DNA of 64,000 bases. Origin: Meandrina meandrites (lineage: Eukaryota > Cnidaria > Anthozoa > Scleractinia > Meandrinidae). This document shows positions 33,010 through 43,572 of the stretch, one piece after another. The translations under genes were made by a program, and so were the position numbers. Location: NCBI GenBank assembly GCA_963693305.1, contig OY855915.1:912001-976000 (forward strand), given 5' to 3'. The notes below the pieces were generated by a model. The model was given only the letters and a program-made list of their open reading frames with translations. It had not been told where the DNA came from and made no database searches. Position 1 is the stretch's first letter. Each line of letters begins with the position of its first letter.

Positions 33010-36000
33010 TAAATAGTATATAGATTTAGGCAGGCCTAAAAGCAGAACTCCCATTTGTTGAATTTACAGTGTTTTGATGTCCTTGCACTTTATTGGGTTC
33101 CTCACGTATGCACGGAGGCGCACATATCAAATTTTAGTATAAAAAACTTTTTATAACTTTTACTGTACACTAATAAACTTTCTAGAGTAAATCAGTGTAA
33201 AAAGGACCTCGATGAAGGCAAGGAAATTTGTTTTGATTTACTTCAAACAGTCAAGGCAACACAATCAACTCAAGGCAAAAAAAAAAAAAAAAAACATACA
33301 GCGCGAGACAAAGTCAACACGCGGCTAAAAGAAATGAGCTCACGCCAGAACAAAAAAAATCATGGCCGCAAAGCAAACCTGGTAAATTCATTGGGAACCA
33401 GTTATGCAAGTTGTTTTAAAGCAGTTTTTGTGTAAGAGTTGTGGCAGTTTGTGATTTTGAAGTGGTGCTCGCTATCTAACAGTACAAGCGAACAATGTAA
33501 TTTGAGCCGTCTTTATTTGGTTGAATGACTAACTATTCTGTTTTATCGTACACGTTGCTTAATACATTTAATAGAGGATTTTATGTAGAGAACTAAATGA
33601 ATTTTCTTCGTTTCTGGTAAGTAAATAAACGGTAGAAAAAGTCTGAGCTCACTCACCCAGGCACAGATAACACGCTATAAAACCGGTGTAAATAATTGTT
33701 GAGGAATCTTAAATCACGCGTACGATATTTAGCATGCACTCACTGAAATAAACAATGCGACCGAATAACTTAGGGCAGTTGGATAATAAACCGATTAAAT
33801 TCATTTTAGTGTGCAGTATCGTTGAGTAGTTTTACTAGTTTTGGTTTGGATTGTTTGCGGGATTTTCCTCAGTATAAGTGCAGTTTGTAATATTTTGCAA
33901 AGGCGAAGCGTTTTTTTCATCCGAGTACATGTAGCTCAATAATTTAATATTCTTTCAAATAAAAATCCAAAAATGAACTTTACAGTTTACTCCACTAACC
34001 AAAACACAACATTTCAAGCCAAACATTTAATAGACAATGTCTGTATAAAATGTACAAAAGTAAATTAAAGCTAAGAGGTTTGAAAGCAGCATTATGAAAT
34101 AATGGGATTTATAAATAATGTAAACCTACGGAGAGATCTGAAATTAATTAGTTCTTGTTCCTGTTTGTTGAATAAAAATTTACATTTACGACAGGAAACA
34201 AATACTCCAGGTGTACTACGCTTTAAAAGCTTTCCTAAAAATATAGTTTTTGATTTGATTAGTTTATTAGTTCGTTTTTTACTTTTCGATTACTCAGTGG
34301 AGACATGGTGTTTTCAAGAAAAACAAAAATATCATGTTACAAAAGTGAGATAAACAAAAGTGTCCTGTTACATGCGTTTTAAAAAACAAAGGTATGTTTT
34401 ATAGTGTTTGACAAAAACACAAAAGTATCCTGTAACAAACAAAAGTATCGCGTCACGGTTGTAAAAAAGTTAGCAACAAATAAAATAAGCGCTAACAGAA
34501 TAAGCCATTCCGTGACATTTTGACAATTAAATTAGCTCTCTTTTATTTTTCCAAATGATAAAAATTTACTATTGAACGAAACAGTTTTGACGTTGCAAAA
34601 ATTAATTGCACGTAAAAATTGTTTTGTCTACAAGCATTACTTTTCCAAAAAATGCGTCTTAGTCGTAGAAAGGGGCGATGTAGTTAGTGATGCACCATGC
34701 ACAAATAGCTCAACCATCCCAACAGGACTAACACCCAGTCTTACCTCAAGCAACCCAATCAATTGAAAAAATACCTCCTGCACGCTTAGCGTGCCTATGT
34801 TTTAGAATGACGAGTTCTATTTTTTATGCAAAATTTTAGGTTGTCAGAATCAAAAACAAAAACAAAAATGAATGAAGGTGAGCGTTTTACGGACACTTTG
34901 TGCTCACCGTGCTGGACGTTTTTTTCTGAATCTGTAGTCAACAAACCAACGGGAAGTAAAGGGAAAACTATTCATTGTAAGATGCAAAAGACAAACATGT
35001 TCTGAACCATTTGAATTTCATCTATGTTCCTCAGTACAATTGTTTTTAGAATTGGACATACAACAGGGACAAAATCTACACTGTTAACTCTTCCATTGTG
35101 CTATATATTTTACGGGAATCACTGCCCTGATTTCTATTAGTCTCTGAATTTTCTTTTCGTTTATTTATTTATTTATTTATTTTTTCATGGCATTTGATGC
35201 ACCATCTGTACCGTAAAGTAATCATCTGTTTGTTTACTCTTGCGTCCTATCACTGCGTAGTTGTAGTTTTCACGAAGTGAAACTAAACTTTCCTTCGAAA
35301 AACTAATATTTCGATTTTGCTAGGTTTCCTCGGTCTATAATCATATGTGTAATATATTAAAATTGATCAAAATTTTGTTCCAGACCCCTTATAAAAATTT
35401 GATCTTTTCTCAATCGAACGTACAAGTACAGCAAAAGAGACAAGAATTATGTCGGATCAAAGATTTTGATTTCGCTAATATATACTTCTAGTGTGGAAGT
35501 CTTTTCCAATTTCGTGCAATTTAATTCTTTCTCAAACGAGGGATTCGAATATCTTTTTGTATACCTTATTCTAGAAGAAGAACAATGTAGCAAAAATGTG
35601 TAAACCTCTATGTGAGTTCTAGTTTCCAAAATATGATCGTTAGAAACTTTCCTTAGCAACAAATTGTTAGTGCAGAATGACCTTTCTTAACAATCAGTCT
35701 GGCTTTTTTGGTGCTTCAACTGTCCCGCCAAACATGTATGCCTTGGTAACTTTGCCATCACCCAGATCACAGGTACAGCAAAGCTACTACGACCTTTTAC
35801 CGCTCGAAAACGACTGCCTTAATACTCTCTTTTAAAAAAAACATGATATTTGTGTTTTAGAAATCAATGACATCAGTAGTGCAATGGATCTATTACTTTC
35901 AAATGTGAAAAACAAAACGAATTTAAAAAGAAAAAAAGTTTCGTTTTGAATTACCTGCAAGGTGGCTGTCTTCCTTGGCTTTTGTTGAGCTATGAAAAGA

Positions 36001-36800
36001 TTTTGTTATCATCGCACCCTGAAATATATGGTTGTTACACAGAACTTTTCGTGATTAAGTTTTAGCTATAAGCTCCAACTGTTACTCCCACTGTTACGAT
36101 TGAATCTGGGAGTTATAAACAGTTTATTTATAGCGTCTGTTACAAATCAGAATAACGACAATTTGTTTTTCGTCAATTTACAGAATCGCTTTTGCAGTGT
36201 TTGAGAGAAAATACTGAAAAAGACAATCTATCTTGCATTGCAAGTCTTACTCCTTTTATAGGGTTTTGAGAATACGCTCTTACACTGTGCGACGAAACAA
36301 ATCTTTCATACTGATCAATCTGTATTCGCGGTTTAAATGCCCCCTGCATTGAAAAAATCACAGTGATATTGTTCAGTCTGAAACCATCTGATGCTATACG
36401 GTCTTCAAAGTTTAAAAAGTGGAATTTAATTCCATCAAACCGAAATATATTATCGTTAGTGACGAAATAGTTTGCCATGTGTTCGTTTTTCAAACGAATG
36501 AAACAAATCAAACGATTTCCAATTTGTACGCAGTTTCGTGATCAAGAAAAACGTTTCCCTGACATTGTTCAGTTATTCCCAATTAAATATTCCCTGATTG
36601 TCAATGAAACTGGTTTTAATTTAAACATAGACAACTTTTAATTCAACTTAAATTGCATATGTTGGAAAGCGATTGGCATTTGAAAACAATGTTGATCAAT
36701 AACCTTAGGTTTCGCTTTGTTAACTCAGGGTCTCAATGAAGGTTGCTTTGACGGGTTGACGATTTTGACGGTTGAAGGTTATCGAAATGAATTAATATTA
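33010..36800. other. Spacer between the gene copies, few features
   Basis: AT-rich. Possible minus-strand coding traces: an exon-like 36022-35956 (ATTTCAG acceptor, GTAATT donor, open in one frame) and a C-terminal-like piece ending near 35693 with KVTKAYMFGGTVEAPKKPD, plus a 112-aa ORF at 36511-36173. They could not be joined in phase and no family was recognised. A TTTA repeat lies at 35160-35183. Confidence 0.35.
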
Positions 36801-36821
36801 ACTTAATATTAAATATTTTTA

Positions 36822-38824
36822 CAGTGCGGACACTCGAACCAGCCAAAAGCTTTATTTTCACTTTATTTGTCTTTTTTATCACTTATTTTATTACTTTTTT
36901 TAGAACTAGCCAATCACAGAGGCGAGGCGATGCAACGGCCGAGACATTTTTTTCTGCCTTTTTCCACGTTATTTTTAAAGTGACGCCGTGATTTCACACA
37001 ACGGCGGAGACATTTTTTCATTTTTTTCCGCGTTTTTTATCAATCATGGTCGGCTTCCAATACTCGCCTTTCGGCTAACAATAACTTGCCTGGAGAGGGG
37101 AAGAAGGCATCGGGACCTTCTTGATCTAAACCCTCTATTTTCGAATTGTGTCGAGAGACGCTCCAGTTTCAGGCCTGGAGATAGAGATTTTAACCATGAG
37201 TGAACCTCTGACGGACCCAATACGGAAGAGTCTGAAGACCCAATGGATTTCGCCATCTTCTTTCAACACTCGTGTTTTTCCCACCATGGGGGCTATAAAT
37301 AGCTTGCGTGCAAGAGATCTGGAGATAAGCTGTCAATCATAACGTTACAAGTAACCGCAATTCCTAAAATATGCAACTGAATTTGAAGCATCTATTTTGG
37401 AAACAGCTTCGCCAATTGCTATTTCGGTCTCATTGAGAGTGAGCAATGTATTTTGTTTGAGGTAACATTTTACCTGGTTGAAGCAAAACTCGCAGGTATT
37501 TAGGTGCGGCAAGTACGAAGGCTGAAACAAAAGATTGATACCATGTTCTTGAAGGATATCCCTCAGTAACGGTTCGACTTGGTGTCCGTGGTGAAATCCA
37601 CAATTATCCATTATTATACAGTCACCGAGTTCCAATATTGGTGAGCCATCTGCTCTTTCTACTGCTAAAGCCTCATCGAAAAAGTTGAGCATTTCCATTC
37701 CATTAGAAGCGCCCCGTAAAATATTGTAGTAATCAACTCCTTGTATTGAGTGTAGCCTGTGTAGCAGGTTTAGCGTGTAGTTTGCGTTCGAGGCGTAGCG
37801 CTGGAATTCAATGGCAGGCTCGCCGATATATGAATTACCATATACACGATTTCCTGAAGTAATTTTGACACCGGACTCATCGAAAAAGTGAAGTGTAGTA
37901 CAGTCTAGTTGCGCGATTTGATCAAGAAAAATATCTTTATAGTTAATGACAATGACTTCGTCGGTACTTCCGTGAGTTTTTTCTTCGTCATAAAACAATC
38001 CTCCCGAATGCATTTTTTTTATTGCGCTTTGTGATGGCAAAAGATGAGGTGGCGAAACTCCATCCAGCAACAAGCGCTGTTGAAGTTCTGATGTGTACGT
38101 GCTGGGCTTGCATAATTTCTCAGATTCGATGTAATCGACAACGTCTTGTGTAACAACATTACGAGTCGCTAATTTTCGCGTCGGAGGAAGAGACGTGTTG
38201 TTGTCCACATAGTTGTCAACGACCTTATTTACATAGCCAATACTAACTCGCGCTGTGCCTGAAATTTGTCTTTGGGAAAATCCCTGGTGGTGGAGATCAA
38301 GAATTCTTTCTCGATAAATGTTTGGTAAAGCGCTTCCATTGTCGTAGATGCCTTGTTGCTGATTAATCCTGAGATTACACTGACCTAAATATCTCAAAAC
38401 AAATAATAGAAAATCATTTTTTCGTTCCTCAAAAGAGCTTCAATTCAAAAAAATATCTAAAAATGCATCTGTTTAGATGAAAGTAGTACTTGCTAGTATA
38501 ATTTGCTGGAGCGTAGGCCATTTCGCAGTGAACTGAAACTCGAGTCTGACTTCAGTGAGGGCAAATGAATTCCCGCCAAAAAAAATCCGCTAACGTTGTT
38601 TAGAATACAGGTATAACCGCGTACCGAAAAGCGTCTCAAACGTCGCGTGGGACAATGAAAACACGGAAAAAAGAAGAAAAAAATGTCTGTGCCATTGCTT
38701 CGCTTCACGAATGTGATTGGTTATTTCTGGAAAAAATGTAAAAATAACTACAGAATAAGTGAAAATAAAGTACAAATAAAGTTAAAAAAAAGCCATAGCG
38801 TTCATGGTTCGAGTGTCCGCACTG
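36822..38824 (-). mobile_element. Tc1/mariner-like transposon, 2.0 kb
   Basis: Terminal inverted repeats CAGTGCGGACACTCGAACCA and TGGTTCGAGTGTCCGCACTG lie inside a TA duplication (36820-36821 and 38825-38826). The next internal blocks (CTTTATTTTCACTTTATTTG and its reverse complement) extend the repeats. It encodes the transposase at 37345-38397 and is the likely parent of the MITE at 20.37 kb. Confidence 0.9.
37345..38397 (-). CDS. Tc1/mariner-like DDE transposase
   Basis: Residue numbers are from the first codon of the open frame. An N-terminal helix-turn-helix (about 28-60, GFSQRQISGTARVSIGYVNK) is followed by a DDE domain with HFFDESGV (D173), IIMDNCGFHHG (D264) and YLPHLNTCEF (E303), leaving 38 residues between the last two acidic residues. 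The first codon is TTG, not ATG; the true start is probably upstream across a short intron (TTTAG acceptor at about 38388) or is lost. No internal stop, so the copy may be recently active. Confidence 0.85.
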   Translation of the reverse strand: MRYLGQCNLRINQQQGIYDNGSALPNIYRERILDLHHQGFSQRQISGTARVSIGYVNKVVDNYVDNNTSLPPTRKLATRNVVTQDVVDYIESEKLCKPSTYTSELQQRLLLDGVSPPHLLPSQSAIKKMHSGGLFYDEEKTHGSTDEVIVINYKDIFLDQIAQLDCTTLHFFDESGVKITSGNRVYGNSYIGEPAIEFQRYASNANYTLNLLHRLHSIQGVDYYNILRGASNGMEMLNFFDEALAVERADGSPILELGDCIIMDNCGFHHGHQVEPLLRDILQEHGINLLFQPSYLPHLNTCEFCFNQVKCYLKQNTLLTLNETEIAIGEAVSKIDASNSVAYFRNCGYL

Positions 38825-39296
38825 TAATATTTAATTTTATGTTCTGGGAAATGTTTATTGGTCTTTCAGTAATGAAATCAAGTGAAATTTTATTAAGACT
38901 TTGGAAGCATGAATACCTGTTTACCAGTTAAAACGATTCTCTGACAGCCAAAAGTCCGAAATGAGAAACTGGAATCATGAAACCATGAAGACTTTGAAAC
39001 CGTTTCGACGGTTAATAATCACTACTTTTTGATGGTTAACATTAAATAGTACCCTTTTTGACGGTTGACGGTTGAATTTTAGGCTGTTTATTAAGACCCT
39101 CTTGTGTTCCTTAAACGGTGTTCGGGCTTACAGGATCTCACAGAGGCAGGAGTATCTGAAGCAAATAAGTTCTTCACCATCGATGCTCCAGGAATTATGT
39201 TATATAGTAATCTATACCAAGAACACTATATAAAAGGTTTACAGTTTATTTTGTAGTAGAGGCATATGTATATATTTGAACTTCGGTAGTTTGGAT

Positions 39297-40507
39297 ACAG
39301 GTAGATCGAGCATGATATTTACATATACTAAAATGGCGGCCTTTGTGAATAAGAATTTGTTTGGGTTTTTAAACGGGGAACTTTGAGCAATAAATAAAAG
39401 CGAAATTGCTAAATACGGTCGACGAACATAACATGGTGTTGTGTGTTTATGTTAGAACGTGTTTGTAAGCAACGTCCATTTACTATTACTGTGTATAATA
39501 ATATGACAAGGTAGGAGACTTCAGTTGCTTCTAGAGTTCGACACGTGTTGAAATTGGTTTTGGCTGTCATGCGGTTCCACATTTGAAAGCAATAATGACA
39601 CACGAATGTTTTTCTGAAAACTACTTGCTCATACCTCGACTGCCTCAGCAAATAGCCGCTTCTGAAAATCCACAATCTGAACATTCGCGTGTCTTTCACA
39701 TAGGGATCCGAATGACAGCCAAAACTATTTTTTGTGGGTGAAATTCGAGCCAATTTCAACACGAGTCGAACGCTGAAGTCTCCTACCTTGTCATATTATT
39801 AAACACGGTAATAATGAATAGACGATAAATAGCTCCAGATTTAGCCTGGAGTGCAGGCGTTTCTGGCGTTCAAACACTCAATAATAAAACTGGTCGATCG
39901 ACCGTGTTTAAATTGCCATCTTGGATGCTGGATGGGCCGAGGGTTGGGGCTAGTATGCGCTCAGCGGGCCAAGTCATCCAGGATGGCAGTCGAAATGTAA
40001 TCAGCAATCGCGCCCAATTAATACGCCTGCTCTGTAGGCTACTTCAGATTGCTTGCAAATACATTCTCGCGTTAGCAAACTACACCTTGTTATGTTTCGT
40101 CGACTTTAGTTTTTTTTTCGATATTATTTATTGTTCAAAAGTTCCCCGTACAAATCCCATACAAATACTTATATAAAGATCGCCATTTTAATATATAGAG
40201 GATATTACACGGTGGCGAGAAGATACGAATTTTATGTTCATGTTCTCGCCCTTGTGTTTTTCGAAATACCCATTCTTTTTCGTCGCCAAATAAACAAATG
40301 AAACCTGCTTGTCGAATTCTTACAACAAACGACACAAGAAACCAAAATCGTGACGTCAATGAGCGATATGGCACTCGCAAGCGTGTCATACGAAAAATAC
40401 GCCACTCAGGTCCCGGATGGAGTGGCGTTTGGAATCTACGAGTGGTTTAGTTCCCAGTAAAACACTCTCCTCCATATAATAAATGCAATATCATGCTTGG
40501 GCTACCT
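39297..40507. mobile_element. Foldback element with ACAGGTAG ends, carrying a nested insert
   Basis: Left ACAGGTAGATCGAGCATGAT, right CATGCTTGGGCTACCTGT, with GTTTGGA directly repeated outside. Inner inverted arms contain CTAAAATGGCGGCC, GACAAGGTAGGAGACTTCAG and its complement. About 280 bp at 40.20-40.48 kb starting ATATTACACGGTGGCG looks like a second, nested element. Related to the copy at 19.03 kb. Confidence 0.7.
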
Positions 40508-40718
40508 GTCGTTTGGAAACCTCTGTAACTACAACTAGACGTGATTTAAACAACCGAAGCTTCGTCAAAGGAATGGATAGAGGAAGGATTTATTCTGTTG
40601 GTGATTTTCAAATATTCATCCACTTTCTCGCTTCAGTTTGCCGAAGTAATCTTTCGCCAAATTTGTAAGCTTCTTCTGAATTAGAATTAAGTGATGTGCA
40701 TAATGGTTGATTATCTTG

Positions 40719-40913
40719 TTAACTGAAAAACAGCGAAAAGGCTGACCGTACGGTTGGATTGAACTTGTTAACCCCACAAACAGTCACCCTCGCATCATTT
40801 GATATAACAGTTACGCTGAATCCTTCATTGTAGATCTCAATTATCTCTTCTCTCAAAGGTTCAGAAAGAGCTTTCCCTGACTCGTAAAATAATCGATTTC
40901 GCTTCCCCGCCAT
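40719..40913 (-). pseudogene. N-terminal fragment of a Tc1-like transposase
   Basis: ATG at 40913. The 64 residues include ALSEPLREEIIEIYNEGFSV and DARVTVCGVNK, a helix-turn-helix like that of the intact transposase at 38.4 kb but from a different family member. The catalytic domain does not follow. Confidence 0.6.
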
Positions 40914-41107
40914 CGTCCTCCTTCCAAGCAGAAGTCCTGTTTCTTAGCATTCCAAATATGGTACAAGCGTTTTGATCATTAATCCAGTCAAAATTCGAGT
41001 ATTGGATCAAAAGGCATTCAGAATTTCTGATCGGATAAAAGATGGCGGATCCAAGATGGCGGCTGTTTCAATATTAAAGACATCTATTAATGACGTCTTT
41101 TTTTCAG

Positions 41108-41293
41108 GACACGAAAACGGCTTTCTTTGAGAAGAATTCACTGAAAGAACCCGAAACTAATCGTCTCACCCAAAGTAGACTATTATGCCCCGATGTACCG
41201 TTAGAAGGCTATTATGCGAACTTTGTCAGCACAAAACTGGAACAAGACCTTAAGCCTAAAGAATTCAAGCCGCTGATAGAGAATCATTTTTGA
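41108..41293 (+). CDS. Possible terminal exon of an unknown gene
   Basis: A strong acceptor (CTTTTTTTCAG) is followed by an open frame of 61 residues ending TGA, with a natural-looking composition (SLKEPETNRLTQSRLL, EQDLKPKEFKPLIENHF). No upstream exon or family recognised; chance cannot be excluded. Confidence 0.3.
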   Translation, partial: DTKTAFFEKNSLKEPETNRLTQSRLLCPDVPLEGYYANFVSTKLEQDLKPKEFKPLIENHF

Positions 41294-41712
41294 TTTGTTT
41301 ATTCTTTCTCATTTAATTGATGTTTGTGATGCGGATTATGTTCGCTACACTGTCTAACTACCTCACTAACGCATTGCTAAACATAAAGATTATCGGCCAT
41401 TGACAAGCATTTTCAGGAATCCTACGGTGATGTCAACGTTCTAAAAGAAAGCCATTTTCTTGTCTTAAAAATGCCAAACGAAATTTAATTGTTCGATCTA
41501 TGAGATGTCTGCATATTTGATTACGCGGGCGGACTCTACACATCCATCCACGGATAAGGATGGTGATGGATAATGGTTATCTTTTAAGACAACTAATTAA
41601 ATATTGACTCGGGAATAACGGTCGGTAGCATTTCAGTTTTCCTGCTTATCCTAGCAGCATGCAGGATGCGTGTCACATATAAACCAAGTAGAATTGCCGA
41701 GCTCACCAAGAG

Positions 41713-41790
41713 TCTCTCGCAACTCAGTGGTTAGAGCGCACAACCGGTATCATGGAGGCCACCACTTCGACTGAGACTTTGTTTTTGTCC
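41713..41790 (+). mobile_element. tRNA-like SINE head
   Basis: TCTCGCAACTCAGTGGTTAG is box A-like and CCACTTCGACTGAG a weak box B. It abuts the inverted-repeat element at 41.83 kb. Confidence 0.4.
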
Positions 41791-41834
41791 CACACTCGCA
41801 CATTTCATCTTTATCATTTATTTTCAGAGCTTAA

Positions 41835-42360
41835 AATTTATGACAAACAATACTGCAAGGCTGATCATACTGCATTACAAAAAGTGAACTTTGTGAGACA
41901 CTAACACGACTAGAACCGATATAGCAGGATTGCAACCGTGGACAGCTGTTTCGTCCTTATTAGGACTCTTCAGGACGGTGTAGCGAATCTAAATGAAGCC
42001 AGCGAAGGAGCCAAATATAGATTGCCCAATAACCCGTACACTATATCAAGTTCCGTACTTTGATCTCACTTGTCCGCCGAATCACGCACTGCCACATCAC
42101 GTGTTTCGGGGACAAGAAGACCAAAGTGTCACGATGATGTCTCACGAAGCGAATTGTACTAAATGTGGATGGCACAGCCATTCCAAACATTTAAGCGCAT
42201 GGATACGACCATGCCTTATCTCTTTCGCTGGCTTTATTTAGATTCGGTTGCAATCCTGCTATATCGGCTCTAGTCGTGTTGGTGCCTCACAAAGTTCACT
42301 TTTTTGCGTAGTATGATCAGCCTTGCAGAATTGTTTGTCATTTATTATTTTTATGCTGAT
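41835..42360. mobile_element. MITE with long terminal inverted repeats
   Basis: TGACAAACAAT-CTGCAAGGCTGATCATACTG at the left matches the reverse complement of the right end, and the inverted arms continue through CTCACAAAG, CGACTAGA and GATATAGCAGGATTGCAACC for more than 130 bp each. The 82-aa ORF in the middle is not recognised. Confidence 0.8.
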
Positions 42361-42663
42361 CAGATTCCTTGTTGGATCCTGCGTTAGCAGCATTTTCGTA
42401 TGCGGTCCCTTACTTCGTACAAACAGAAAGAAAGTGGATAGAAGACAATAAGAGAAAAAAGCTTCAGTTACAAAAAGGACGGATCTTCTAATGCTGAATC
42501 AGCATAAATCACCTTAATTTATTCTTTTCTACAAGTTTGGGCCCACACAAATACATCACTGTACTGGAAGGCATAGCTAATTGTGGCAAACAGCAAACGA
42601 CTGAAAAAAGCCTTAATTTAATCAACAAAACCGTGATTTACACAACTAGAAAGGTTTGGGTCC

Positions 42664-43495
42664 TCAGCGTCGTCCATATATTCCAGAATACACATGTCCA
42701 GAACCGCAAAACGCGTCTTTGTCGTCAGCAGCTGTGACGCATACTTGTTGTGGCGTTTGACAGTTCAATGAACTTTCTTCATTATCGGTACACTCTAGGA
42801 ATAAAATCAATGAATGCTGAAATACTGAAGAATAATTATGTATACATTTTTGTAGTGCTGACATTACCGGATAAACTGCTGTAATCAAATTGGACACACC
42901 ATCTTAAAAATATTAACCATCAAAAGTAAAGTTAAGAATACCCTGGCCTGGCCTGGCCTGGCCTGGCAACGAGATTGTGGCATCAATAATCCTGACCGTT
43001 GGAGGAAATTCACTGAATGTCTAAATAGATATGACCGAGTGTACTACCACGAATGGCAGCACATGAGTTGGTTTAAATTTAAAAGAAATTGTTCCCTTCC
43101 ACTTAGTTTTTTTTTCGTAACACAGTATCTCCACCACTTTGACCGTCACACCATGGTTTGTGAATATCGGCATAAGTACAGGAGTTGCATGTCCTCCCTT
43201 TACACCAGTGGGGTTAAATTGAAAATAGTGTTGTAGTTCAACAATAAAGGGTTCTCGTCAGCTTAGGTTCGTTTCTTACCGCAATAGCTCCAACGATTCT
43301 TCTGGTAAGTACTATCCCATGCACACCACGGTTTTGAAGCACTTGCATAAGTACAACCGCTGTGCGTTTCGCCACTATATACGAAAGGAAAATGGCAGTC
43401 CGCTCGTCCCCCGATCACTGCAAAAGAAAAGTTTTAAGCGTTAAATGTAAATTCATCGTTCGCTGACACGAGGTACTGCTTTTGCATTGATGGTG

Positions 43496-43572
<77 letters not shown>

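Larger units (their letters stand above)
14816..33010. repeat. Left arm of a large inverted duplication
   Basis: Exons, introns and old repeats of this arm occur in reverse order and orientation in 51150-64000. Sums of paired positions drift from about 78.8 kb (Ig, CUB4, CUB3 second half) to 81.1 kb (CUB3 first half, CUB2) and 85.2 kb (CUB1 first half), which marks indels between the arms. Confidence 0.92.
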
